From: JACVRW01 sp963771715
GTDB lineage: Bacteria; Actinomycetota; Thermoleophilia; Solirubrobacterales; Thermoleophilaceae
DNA: 64,000 nucleotides
Direction: 5' to 3'
Assembly: GCA_963771715.1 (NCBI GenBank)
Contig: CAVYUQ010000012.1
Coordinates: 1-64,000, forward strand
How positions within the stretch are numbered: the first letter of the stretch is position 1; every line of letters begins with the position of its first letter. The notes under the pieces were generated by a model. It made no database searches and was not told the origin of the DNA. It worked only from the letters and a program-made list of their open reading frames with translations. The translations under genes and the position numbers were made by a program. Of this stretch, positions 7,801 through 15,188 are shown in pieces.

Positions 7801-9790
7801 CGAGCCCGTCGTAGGCCGCGCAGTGTCCGTAGAAGTCGGCGCGCATCGCGACCACCACCTGAACGCGCCGGTCACCGTCCTCCGCAAGTGCGACGAGCGC
7901 GTCGAGAAAGTCCGTCCGCTCACGCTCGTCACGGCAGACGGTGAACACCTCCTCGAACTGGTCCACCAGGAGCAGCGCCCGCTCGCCGCTCTCCGGCAGC
8001 ATCCCGTCGAGCGTGGCCGGCGGATGCTCGCCCGGGCGCATCAACGCCTGAGCCCAGCCGTCGGAGCCTGGGAGCACTCCGCTCGCGAGCGCAGGCAGCA
8101 GGCCGGCGCGCACCGCAGAGGACTTCCCGCTCCCGGAGGGTCCGACGACCGCAAGCAGCGGTGAGCCGACGAGCCGGGTAACCAGCTCCGCCACGAGCCG
8201 CTCGCGACCGAAGAAGTACTCCGCGTGAGCTCTGTCGAAGGTGGTGAGGCCGAGGAAGGGGCACACCGCCGGCAGGGGCGCCCCGTCCCCCTCACTCCCG
8301 TAGAGCCTGCCCTGCTCGTCGACCGTCCTCAGTGCGAGCAGGTCGCCGGAGAGCTCGGCCTCCGCCGCGCGCAGCTCGTCGCGCTCGACGGCGGCGCGGC
8401 CGGCGCTCGCCTCGGTCGCGCGCGAGGCGCGCGCTCGCGCCCACTCGGCCGCGACGCGATGAACGGCAAGCGGCAGGCCGCGGCTCTCGGCGGCAAGCGC
8501 CTGAATCGGGGGCGGCTCGACCGCCGTGGGGAGGTAGAGGCGCGCGATCTCCTCTATGGCTTCCTCGCGGAGCGGACCCAGCTCGAGCGACTCGGCGGCC
8601 TGAGCTGCGAACGCCGGGGGTGGCTCCGGGCGGGAATGCAGGACCACGAGCAGCAGCCGCCTCCCAACGCTGTCACCCATGAGCGCGGCCGCCCGATCGA
8701 GCACGTCCCGGCCGGCGGCGTCGGCGTCGTCAAGGATGAGTAGGACCGGGCGTTCGCCCTCCTCCGCGCGCCGAGTCGTGTCGAGTGCGTCCTCGGCTGA
8801 GCCACCGCCGCGCGTGTACGCCACCGTCATCCGCCGGCGGAGCGCTTCCCGAGCCAGCTCGGCCGCGAGACGCGTCTTCCCGCTGCCGTGTGGTCCAGAG
8901 ACGAGCACGACGGCACCCCGACCCTCGCGCGCATCGTCGAGCAACCCGATCAGCTGGGCCAGCTCCAGATCCCGGCCCGCCAGTATCGGCGAGCCGCCAT
9001 CGAGAGCCGCGGGCAGCTCCTCCGGGCCGGGCGGCGCATCGAGCGCCGGATCCTGTGCGAGGATCGCGTCCTGGAGGGCACGGAGCTCCGTGCCGGGCTC
9101 CACCCCGATCTCCTCGACCAGCGTGCGGCGCGCGCTGCGATAGGCCTCGAGCGCCTCCGCCTGCCGGCCGTTGCGGTACAGGGCAAGCATCAGCTGGCCG
9201 TGGAGGTGCTCGCGAAGCGGCTGCTCCGCCACGGCGGCCTCGAGCTCCGAGACCAGATCCGCATGCCGGCCGAGCGCGAGCTCGGCCTCGACCCTTGCCT
9301 CGAAAGCGGCCCAGCGCCTCTCCTCCAGACGGGCGATCTCGGCCTGCGCGAACCGCTCATAAGAAAGGTCCGCGAGCGGAGCCCCCCGCCAGAGCTCGAG
9401 CGCCTGCCGGAACATCTCCGCCGCGCCTTCCGGATCGGTCTCGATCCGAGCCCGGCCGCTCGCCAGGAGCTCCTCGAAGCGGTCGACATCCCGCTCTCCG
9501 GGGCCGACATTCAGTCGGTAGGCGCTGCCGAGAGTCTCGAGCCGCCCGTTCCGGCCAAGCGCGCTCCGCAAGGCCGACACCTGGTTGTGAAGCATCCGCT
9601 GTGCCGTCGGCGGAGGCGACTCGCCCCACAGCTCGTCCACCAATCGGTCGGTTGCCACCAACTCGTTGGCACGAAGGATCAGAAGAGCAAGCAGGGCGCG
9701 CTGGCGACCTTTGCCAATCGAAACTCCACGGCCGCTGTCGCCAACGACCTCAAGCGGGCCCAGCACGCGAAAGTCCACTGCTCGGCCCAC
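4808..9790 (-). CDS. Giant AfsR-like regulator: SARP/BTAD, two P-loop NTPase modules, membrane helix and WD40 propeller
   Basis: The 1660-residue protein begins with an OmpR-like DNA-binding domain (VDFRVLGPLEVV, residues about 5-95) and a BTAD all-helical domain (about 100-250, ending EEIGVEPGTELRALQ), the SARP arrangement. A first NTPase follows, with Walker A GPHGSGKT (about 300) and Walker B LLILDD. A second STAND-type module starts CPFLGLTTFDRAHAEYFFGR with Walker A GPSGSGKSS and Walker B LLLVDQFEE. Near residue 930 a hydrophobic helix (LLAGGAGLLALALVAGVVAL) precedes about a dozen WD40-like repeats (FSPDGRLLA type) to the C-terminus. STAND proteins use the repeats as sensors. Here sensing would probably control DNA binding, perhaps from the membrane. 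Start is GTG 9790, or GTG 9778 (VDFRVLG) with equal plausibility. The frame is fully intact over 5 kb. Confidence 0.85.
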   Translation of the reverse strand: MGRAVDFRVLGPLEVVGDSGRGVSIGKGRQRALLALLILRANELVATDRLVDELWGESPPPTAQRMLHNQVSALRSALGRNGRLETLGSAYRLNVGPGERDVDRFEELLASGRARIETDPEGAAEMFRQALELWRGAPLADLSYERFAQAEIARLEERRWAAFEARVEAELALGRHADLVSELEAAVAEQPLREHLHGQLMLALYRNGRQAEALEAYRSARRTLVEEIGVEPGTELRALQDAILAQDPALDAPPGPEELPAALDGGSPILAGRDLELAQLIGLLDDAREGRGAVVLVSGPHGSGKTRLAAELAREALRRRMTVAYTRGGGSAEDALDTTRRAEEGERPVLLILDDADAAGRDVLDRAAALMGDSVGRRLLLVVLHSRPEPPPAFAAQAAESLELGPLREEAIEEIARLYLPTAVEPPPIQALAAESRGLPLAVHRVAAEWARARASRATEASAGRAAVERDELRAAEAELSGDLLALRTVDEQGRLYGSEGDGAPLPAVCPFLGLTTFDRAHAEYFFGRERLVAELVTRLVGSPLLAVVGPSGSGKSSAVRAGLLPALASGVLPGSDGWAQALMRPGEHPPATLDGMLPESGERALLLVDQFEEVFTVCRDERERTDFLDALVALAEDGDRRVQVVVAMRADFYGHCAAYDGLARLVGANQVLVGPMRRDELRRAIVEPARRVGLRVEPSLTDALIVDVLDEPGGLPLLSAALLEQWRERDGHVMRRAAYERTGGVRGAVGRLAEATYARLSEPERIAAKRILVRLADAGGEGASFVRRQVPVAELDPERDGSTVAALGVLVDSRLVTADEATVEVAHEALLREWPRLRTWLEEDAEGRRLHQHLIHAAREWDTARRDPGELYRGARLAAALDWSGAHEGYLNALERDFLDESRAGAEQEAERQRRTNRRLRALLAGGAGLLALALVAGVVALNQRGDARDAALSADAQRLGAEALTQERFDTALLLARTGVALDETPATQGNLLSVLMRAPAALGIVDSDRRLLAGAVSPDGRLMATGDDRGKVTVYDAATREPLGKPYLIREGVIQHLRFSPDGSTLSVGSIDPTDPGQSAVVDLIDPRTRKLRLHIDLPAFPEQAPFVVANVAFLGDTRDVVVALIHGEFPDAPPSLLYRVDGKTGAVESQLRIGNSSALLPSAPVDGERFYITSAGDSRTWEIDPDGLRVRRSYPVGDFAGTVSPDGSVFALGGQTGRIRLLDLRSGQVRSFRGRHNGSVVRAIFTPDGGTLVTSGNDGEVIAWDVARGRVAERFTGQGGEVWGLDVTADGRTLVTSATDGRAVVWDLAGDRRLDRRFSVGAPLDTSIRAAWFVIDVTRGLAISPDGGTLAVTRSGGAVDLIDARTLRRRQTIQAMQGFAGNVAFSPDGRLLAVVGRNGRITLWNARTLRSAGELRGLRADAQALAFSPDGRFLAAAEALFTPPRVRVWDVRRRELTRFRSDSAPSGSLAFSPDGRWVAAETGFGADLLDARSGRLVKSVEIEGASRSVAFSPDGSRLVIGSTDGTIHFFSTDDWSGVGRPFEAHSGRVISLAFSPDGRVLATAGADGTVALWDVSTRKPIGTPLTLEPGAYASAVFSPDGSHLFAVSTGGEGLRLDASPEAWKRHACLVAGRDLSAHEWEDALPDRPYRAVCSGG

Positions 9791-9982
9791 CGTAACACCG
9801 GCTGAGCGCGCGGGCGCGCGAAAGCTGGGGCGACACGGCGTTGTCCGTCGGCGCTGTCCGATAGCTCCGTGGTGCCATTCGTGGTTCCCTGTTGAGCTGA
9901 TCTGGGCTGATCTGAGAGCACCTCAGCCGAGCCGTCATGCGGCCACAGGCCTGAGGTGAGGCGCGGCCGATTCTCTGCACCA

Positions 9983-10135
9983 TCACACCTCCCGGCCGAG
10001 CGGTACGACCGTCACGCGATGGGCGGGCATGAAACGGCGGTCTCCCACTTCAACCTGCACCACCCTGGGATCGTCTGCCAGGTAGGCCCATAGCCCTGGC
10101 GAGAGCGCTCGCTGGCGGACGGGCGCCATCCGCAT
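9983..10135 (-). CDS. Possible 50-residue protein, unknown
   Basis: An ATG at 10135 opens a 50-codon frame (MRMAPVRQRALSPGLWAYLA, then DDPRVVQVEVGDRRFMPAHR and a short tail) with balanced, protein-like composition and a plausible beta-strand pattern. No clear ribosome site is visible. It precedes the AfsR-like gene on the same strand by about 190 bases. I recognise no family. The rest of the 9791-10262 stretch shows only a short GCTGATCTG direct repeat near 9896-9916 and no gene I can support. Confidence 0.3.
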   Translation of the reverse strand: MRMAPVRQRALSPGLWAYLADDPRVVQVEVGDRRFMPAHRVTVVPLGREV

Positions 10136-10262
10136 CGCTCATTGTCCGTTGATTGTCTTAACCCCCGGCATCTCCGCACGACTCCTGGAACGCAAGCGCG
10201 CGGTCCACGCGCCCGGACACGCCGATTTGCAGGCATTTCTGCACCCAAGGCGCCGCAGATCT

Positions 10263-10310
10263 ACTGCTTGCCATGCAGAAGGTCGAGGGTTCGAATCCCT
10301 TCAGCCGCTT
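10263..10310 (+). repeat. tRNA-Gly(GCC) 3'-half copy, direct repeat 2
   Basis: The 48 bases contain the 3' part of the anticodon arm with loop TTGCCAT (anticodon GCC), variable loop, T arm (GAGGG-TTCGAAT-CCCTT) and acceptor strand CAGCCGC-T. The matching 5' acceptor GCGGCTG and a D arm are absent upstream, so this is not a functional tRNA. It matches the copy at 11220-11266 at all positions except one deleted base, and the window-start copy except for two bases. Integrative elements use this tRNA region as attachment site and leave exactly such 3'-half copies. Confidence 0.8.
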
Positions 10311-10317
10311 CAAGAAG

Positions 10318-10340
10318 GGCCTGCATTTGCAGGCCTTTTT
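10318..10340 (+). terminator. Rho-independent terminator after tRNA repeat 2
   Basis: A perfect 7-bp stem GGCCTGC / GCAGGCC with an ATTT loop is followed directly by TTTTT. It begins eight bases after the tRNA-like copy, as in a normal tRNA transcription unit, so the copy was probably acquired together with its terminator. Confidence 0.85.
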
Positions 10341-10456
10341 CGTTTGCGCAGTTGGCTGGACCTTCTGCGTCGGGCTGGACTGAATTCGGACTCAAGTGCG
10401 GCCCGTTCTTCTCGCGAGCGATTGCTGTCCGGCGCATCGTCATCATTGAGATCGTC

Positions 10457-10633
10457 ATGGGCGCCGAGCCTCTCGAACCGCATTCCCCGCGCGCGCAGCC
10501 GGCGACGTGGAACGATCCCGTGCGGATCGCGGTCCATCGCCAGCTGACTCCAGGCGCACGAGTCCAGCTGATGATCGAAGCAAGCCGTGCTGTTTTGCGG
10601 TTCGCGCGCGGTCGGCGGGTCGATGACCGCTGA
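10457..10633 (+). CDS. Small partner of a nucleotidyltransferase, antitoxin-like
   Basis: The 58-residue protein ends with a helical segment of the type LTPGARVQLMIEASRAVLRF. That resembles the short proteins (TP-x-x-R-h-x-x-A-x-x-h-S pattern) that precede AbiEii/MNT-like nucleotidyltransferases in many actinobacteria. Its stop TGA (10631-10633) lies 11 bases inside the next gene, so the two are translationally coupled. The start at ATG 10457 has only a weak ribosome site; the frame is open further upstream without a better start. It is probably an antitoxin or modulator, but nothing in the sequence proves it. Confidence 0.5.
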   Translation: MGAEPLEPHSPRAQPATWNDPVRIAVHRQLTPGARVQLMIEASRAVLRFARGRRVDDR

Positions 10634-11099
10634 GCCGGCCTTCGAACCCGACCGCGTGGTGGCAGCGCTCAACGCGGCGGACGTCGCGTACGTGATCGTG
10701 GGAGGGCTTGCCGTGGGCGCTCACGGTGTCGTGCGCGCCACCCGCGACGTCGACATCGTTGCCGCGCCAGACCAGCGAAACATGGACCGCCTCGCTGAAT
10801 GTCTTCGGGCACTCGGCGGCGAACATCCGATCGAGGGATCTCTGACCGGAGCCGCACTGGTCAGACCGGCCAGCTTCAAGGTCCAGACGAGGCACGGTGA
10901 GGTGCAGGTGCTGAACCGAATGGAGGGGATACCAAGCTTCGCCGAGTTGCGACACGATCAAATCCGTGTCGAAATCGCGGCGGACGCGATCGCTCCGGTC
11001 TGCTCCCTCCCCCACCTCCGAGCGATGAAGCGCGCCGCCGGTAGACCACGGGACCACGTAGATCTCGCCGAGCTGGCAGAACTGCACGGTCCCGCCTAG
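10623..11099 (+). CDS. AbiEii/DUF6036-like nucleotidyltransferase, probable toxin component
   Basis: The 158-residue protein starts at ATG 10623 (MTAEPAFEPDRVVAALNAAD). It has the minimal nucleotidyltransferase signature: VIVGGLAVGAHG, then RATRDVDIV with the two catalytic Asp of the D-x-D motif, then a downstream strand VRVEIAAD-like segment (IRVEIAADAIAPV) that can give the third carboxylate. The C-terminus (AMKRAAGRPRDHVDLAEL) matches the K-x(5,6)-R-x-K/R-D-x-x-D-L tail usual for this family. Such enzymes transfer NMPs to tRNA or proteins and act as toxins in type IV or MNT-type systems. The pair lies exactly between two tRNA-Gly repeats, about 0.9 kb apart, so it looks like a small mobile cassette. 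An earlier in-frame start at 10587 is unlikely because the coupled start has the conserved N-terminus. Confidence 0.75.
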   Translation: MTAEPAFEPDRVVAALNAADVAYVIVGGLAVGAHGVVRATRDVDIVAAPDQRNMDRLAECLRALGGEHPIEGSLTGAALVRPASFKVQTRHGEVQVLNRMEGIPSFAELRHDQIRVEIAADAIAPVCSLPHLRAMKRAAGRPRDHVDLAELAELHGPA

Positions 11100-11116
11100 T
11101 CCGGATTCAGTCCGGA
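11100..11116. other. Inverted repeat directly after the nucleotidyltransferase stop codon
   Basis: TCCGGA-TTCAG-TCCGGA begins one base after the TAG. It can form a 6-bp hairpin with a 5-base loop, but no T run follows. It could be a weak terminator or an mRNA 3'-end stabiliser. Confidence 0.35.
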
Positions 11117-11219
11117 AACTCCCGGCAAATGGCGTCAAATCCCGGAGAGCCCAGTCCGGCATGAGTCGTCCTGAGCCCACTTCTAGAGCGCAAACGAGCG
11201 CCTCCGCGAGCTAACAGCA

Positions 11220-11266
11220 ACTGCTTCCATGCAGAAGGTCGAGGGTTCGAATCCCTTCAGCCGCTT
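11220..11266 (+). repeat. tRNA-Gly 3'-half copy, direct repeat 3
   Basis: These 47 bases repeat 10263-10310 with a single deletion: the anticodon loop reads TTCCAT instead of TTGCCAT, so the anticodon is destroyed. The T arm and acceptor strand are identical to copy 2. No 5' half exists upstream. A TTTT and a hairpin (AGGTTCT/AGAGCCT, near 11278-11293) follow, similar to the sequence after the window-start copy. Most simply this is an old attachment-site scar. Confidence 0.8.
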
Positions 11267-11363
11267 TTCCCCGTCAGGTTCTGCAGAGCCTCACATGGCC
11301 TAGCGGAGCCTCCCGCGCACGAGGATAATCGCGCTTGGAAGCTGTCCACCGAACGGCTGGGCG

Positions 11364-14300
11364 ATGACCAAACTTCAGCTGCTGCCGGGATGGGACGCAG
11401 CGCTCACCTATGACCTCCTCGACGAGCGCCGCGCTGACGGGCGTGCCGACTCGCCGCCCGAACCGGTATTCGTCGGCCGCGAGGACCTGCTCGGCTCACT
11501 GGAAGACGCGATCAGCCAGCCGGATCGCCGCGGCACGTACCTGATCAGCGGCTACCGCGGGGCCGGGAAGAGCTCGCTCGTCATCAAGGCGGCCCTCCTG
11601 GCGAAGAAACGCCTGGCCGGGAAGACATTCCTTGCACGCGCGACCAAGGTCGCCACCGATCAGGAGCCGAGGTGGCGGTTGCGGCGCCCCAAGACCGCTC
11701 GCGGGCAGAAACGGAAGAAGTACGAGCTCCTGCCGCTCGTGCTCAACGTGTCGGAAGTATCGGCATCGCTCGAGTCGGTGGACTCCCCTGACAGCCTGCC
11801 GCTCGGAATCGACGCCCGGCGGGTCCTGACGGCCCTGCTCAGGTCGCTTTATCAAGCCCTCGACCGGCTGTTCACCGACCAGGCGGACGACCAGCGCGAG
11901 CTCGTAGCGTCCGTCAAGGAGGCATACGACAAGGCGCGGGCGGCGCAGTTCAGCCAGACCGCCCAGCAGCGAGCCGAGAGCCTGCGGTCGCGCGAGCAGC
12001 AGTCGAGGCGCTCGACCGAGGTGGCGAACCTTCTGAAGGTCCTCGCCTCGCTGGCCGCGTTGGGGGCGGTGGCACTCGAGGGCGTGGCGCTGCTCGAATC
12101 GTCGACCGCCGCCATCCAGGTCGTGTGCGCGGCGCTGGCGGGCCTGGCCGTCTTCAGCTACCGCACGGCCACGACCACGCAGTCGAAGACCTCCGAGGAG
12201 GACTCGACGCGCCGCGAGGTCGTGTTCGACAACTCCCTGCACCAGGTCGAGACGGACCTGAAGGACATCCTGAGCGGCTTCCATGAGCGCGGCATCCGGA
12301 CCATGTTCGTGCTGGAGGAGCTCGACAAGCTCAAGGACGAGAAGGGCGAGCAGCTCGACGCCGTGATCCGCTACTTCAAGAACCTGTTCACGCAGGCGCC
12401 GGCGCTCTTCTTCTTCCTGACCGACAAGGAGTACTTCGACGTCATCGACGGAAACATCGCGCGGTCGCGCCACGAGCGGAAGTACGCGATCGAGCACACG
12501 TTCTTCACTCACCGCATCTTCGTCACGCGGCCGAGCCTCAAGGAGTGCCTGGACTACTTCGCCGCGGTGCTGCAGGAGAGCGACGAGGCGCGGAAGGCCA
12601 TCCAGCTGATCCGCGACACGACAACCGCGCGCATGCGGCCGTGGCGCGAGATGGAGCCCGTCGAGCGGTTGCTGCGCGTGATGCTGTTCAACGCGCAGAA
12701 CCATCTCTTCGACCTCAAGAGCGAGATGCGCCGCTACGTGCGCGTCGACGACGCGGGATCGCGGCTCGAGTTCGACGACGAGTCCTTCCCTCCTCAGGAG
12801 CAGGCGCTCGCGGGCTTCCACTTCCTGCTGGAGCAGAAGGCCCGGCTGTTCCGCTTCCCCGGCGGCCGCGACTACGCCAACGAGCTGCTGCGCAACAGTC
12901 TCGCGAGCGTGTTCGCCGATATGGGCGACGATGCCGCGCACCCCGTGCAGGCCCTTTACACCGAGGCAATCGGCGCCGGCTCGCCGCTCACGCTCGCCGA
13001 GCGTGACCAGATCGGCCAGGCCGTCAACTCACTGCTCGCCGATCTCGAGCGCGGCGGCGCGATCGACATCGACACGCCGACAGGAACCGCGGGCGAGGAG
13101 GCGGGATCGTTCTACTGGCGGAAGAATGCGGTGCTCGCGTTCTCTCCGTCCCCGAAGCTCGAGGACCACGAGGAGGAGCTTCTCGAGAAGCTGGCGCGCG
13201 CATCGCGGATCGCTGCCCAGTTCGGCGAGCGCGGCCCGCTGCGCAGCATGGCGCCCGGCGCCGAAGCCCACGTCGAGCAGGTGGTGGCCAGGCACACCGC
13301 CACGGAGGAGGAGATTCGTCGCGCGCCGCGCCCGCTGACGCGCGAGGAGTTCGATCAGCGATCGGGCGGGATCGTCCGTGACCTCGCGCCTCTGCTGGCG
13401 GCGGCGCGACCGAGGCACCAGGAGCGGCTCACGGCTCGCGGCTGGCGCCTGCAACCGATCCGCGCCCGCAGCGAGGGGAACGTGGCTATCGTCACGTCGC
13501 CGGGCAGCGAGGACAGGCCGGGACGAACGCTGCTCGTCTACGGCACCGAGTCCGACCTGCAGCAGCTCGTGCAGAACGCGGTCGCGGCGCCGACCCCGGC
13601 GCCGATCCCGGCACCGACCCAGCCGCCCTTCGCCGTCGTGCTCGTCGACGAGGACCCCCAGGTCGACGCCGAGGCCCGCGACGTGCTGCTGTCGCGCTGG
13701 CGCGAGGCGCTCACCGCCGAAACCGACCCGTCGCTGGTCAGCGTCGCCCATGTCACGCTCGGCGAGGGGCTCGACGCGGCCTCGGTGGACGCTGACTGGG
13801 GCGAGCGCACGGCCGACGAGCTGGCGATGGCCCAGCTCTGGCTGGCGGAGTGGTCGGCCCGGCTCGCAGATCCGCCGCTGGCCGCATCGTCGCTCTTGCC
13901 AGGCTCGACGGTGCCCGTGGCGGCCGCCGCCGCGCCGGCGTGGCTCGGGACGAGCACGGGCACCGAGCTCCGGTACGACTCCCTGAGCGCCGCCGCGGCG
14001 GCGTGGCTGGCCGGAGGGGACCGCGCCCTGGCGGTTCCGCCCCTCCCCGTCGGCGACACCGCGAGCGCGCTCGCGGGCGCGTTCGTGGAAGCGTCCGTCA
14101 CGTCCAACGGTCCACGACTGATGGCCCCGCACGAGGCGGTGGGCCAGATCGCAATCGCGCTGCCCAGCGAGACGGACGCAAATTTGCTCGACGCCCGCTT
14201 GCGCCAGGACGGGCGTCTCATCTCTCTGCACCCCGAGCCCTTCCCCGACATCGAGCACCTCCGGGACGACCTCGCCCACGCGGACGCGCGCGTCGTGCTG

Positions 14301-15188
14301 CTCGCCGCCTCACTGAACGGCACACTCGGTGACGTGCCGATCGGCACGCTGCGCGGCGACGAGCCGGGCGGGCTCACCGCCCTGGCCCGAGCACTCGACG
14401 GTTATTACCCGGAGCGCGCCACCGCGCTGTACGCACAGGGCGCTGACGCCGGCGACACTCAGGCAATGGCGGCCCTGATCGGCCGCCTGCGCCGCGCCGG
14501 GGACGAGGCTGGCGTCGAACGGTGGACGGCCGAGCTCATCGCCGCGGGCGACTGGAACGCCGTCCGCGTGGCGGCGCAAGATCTGGACGACCCCGCGCTG
14601 ACGGCCCGCCTGCTGGAGGCCGCAGCGAAAGCCGGGGACACCGAGGCGATGGCGCTCCTCGTGAGCCGCCCGGGCGACCCCGAGCGCTCGCAGCGGTGGG
14701 AGGAGCAGCTGGTCGCGAGCCAGGATTGGGAGGCGATCACCCACGCCGGGCGCGACCTCGCGGACAGCGACCGGGCCCTGCGGCTGCTGGAGGCTGCCGC
14801 GGACGCCGGTCATGGCGACGCCAGCTCGCTCCTGGTCGCCTCGGCGCGTTTCGACGACGGCGTCCGCGACCGGTGGATGTCACGCCTGATCGCTTCTGGC
14901 GGCTCATACCGGCTTTGGGATGCCGCGAGGACGCTCGACTCGTCCGACCCGGAGCGCGCCCTCACTCTTCACCGCGCGGCCGCCGACGCGGGCGACCCCG
15001 ACTCGATGGTGGAGGTCCTGGTGCGCTGCGCCGCATCGGATCCCGAGGCCTCCCTCGAGAATCAGGCCCGGCTCGCTGAACTCGAGGACAAGACCTACCT
15101 GGAGCGGGCCGCAGACCGCCTTGCCGAGGAGAACCCGGAGCGGGCGGAAGAGCTCCGAGCGCTCGCCGCGACCCCCGCCGCGACCTAG
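11364..15188 (+). CDS. KAP-like P-loop NTPase with two membrane helices and C-terminal Sel1-like repeats
   Basis: This 1274-residue protein has Walker A GYRGAGKS at residues 63-70 in a STAND/KAP-like context (PVFVGREDLL before it). Two adjacent hydrophobic helices (about 225-245 and 248-268) follow, and then a Walker B-like strand TMFVLEELDKL near 312-322. Membrane helices inserted between Walker A and B are the hallmark of KAP NTPases. After a helical region and a middle segment of unknown fold (about 640-1000), the C-terminus (about 1010-1260) carries Sel1/TPR-like repeats (ALYAQGADAGDTQAMAALI, LLEAAAKAGDTEAMALLV, LHRAAADAGDPDSMVEVL). KAP and related NTPases often act at the inner membrane in phage defence or regulated complexes. 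The gene starts about 100 bases after tRNA repeat 3, stands alone and is intact. The KAP assignment rests on topology, not on alignment. Confidence 0.7.
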   Translation: MTKLQLLPGWDAALTYDLLDERRADGRADSPPEPVFVGREDLLGSLEDAISQPDRRGTYLISGYRGAGKSSLVIKAALLAKKRLAGKTFLARATKVATDQEPRWRLRRPKTARGQKRKKYELLPLVLNVSEVSASLESVDSPDSLPLGIDARRVLTALLRSLYQALDRLFTDQADDQRELVASVKEAYDKARAAQFSQTAQQRAESLRSREQQSRRSTEVANLLKVLASLAALGAVALEGVALLESSTAAIQVVCAALAGLAVFSYRTATTTQSKTSEEDSTRREVVFDNSLHQVETDLKDILSGFHERGIRTMFVLEELDKLKDEKGEQLDAVIRYFKNLFTQAPALFFFLTDKEYFDVIDGNIARSRHERKYAIEHTFFTHRIFVTRPSLKECLDYFAAVLQESDEARKAIQLIRDTTTARMRPWREMEPVERLLRVMLFNAQNHLFDLKSEMRRYVRVDDAGSRLEFDDESFPPQEQALAGFHFLLEQKARLFRFPGGRDYANELLRNSLASVFADMGDDAAHPVQALYTEAIGAGSPLTLAERDQIGQAVNSLLADLERGGAIDIDTPTGTAGEEAGSFYWRKNAVLAFSPSPKLEDHEEELLEKLARASRIAAQFGERGPLRSMAPGAEAHVEQVVARHTATEEEIRRAPRPLTREEFDQRSGGIVRDLAPLLAAARPRHQERLTARGWRLQPIRARSEGNVAIVTSPGSEDRPGRTLLVYGTESDLQQLVQNAVAAPTPAPIPAPTQPPFAVVLVDEDPQVDAEARDVLLSRWREALTAETDPSLVSVAHVTLGEGLDAASVDADWGERTADELAMAQLWLAEWSARLADPPLAASSLLPGSTVPVAAAAAPAWLGTSTGTELRYDSLSAAAAAWLAGGDRALAVPPLPVGDTASALAGAFVEASVTSNGPRLMAPHEAVGQIAIALPSETDANLLDARLRQDGRLISLHPEPFPDIEHLRDDLAHADARVVLLAASLNGTLGDVPIGTLRGDEPGGLTALARALDGYYPERATALYAQGADAGDTQAMAALIGRLRRAGDEAGVERWTAELIAAGDWNAVRVAAQDLDDPALTARLLEAAAKAGDTEAMALLVSRPGDPERSQRWEEQLVASQDWEAITHAGRDLADSDRALRLLEAAADAGHGDASSLLVASARFDDGVRDRWMSRLIASGGSYRLWDAARTLDSSDPERALTLHRAAADAGDPDSMVEVLVRCAASDPEASLENQARLAELEDKTYLERAADRLAEENPERAEELRALAATPAAT

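Noticed and set aside
6614..8164. Large plus-strand frame of 516 codons inside the AfsR-like gene
   Set aside because: It is antisense to conserved NTPase motifs, is Arg/Ala/Gly-rich and has no ribosome site: a high-GC shadow. The same applies to long frames opposite the KAP-like gene, comM, SpoIIE and the nine-gene operon.
9750..9986. 78-codon frame overlapping the AfsR-like start
   Set aside because: It overlaps the conserved N-terminus of the SARP domain in another frame and has low-quality Arg/Ser-rich sequence.
10263..10310. Complete tRNA-Gly gene
   Set aside because: The 5' acceptor strand and D arm needed to pair with CAGCCGC are absent upstream, both here and at 11220; only the 3' half is present.
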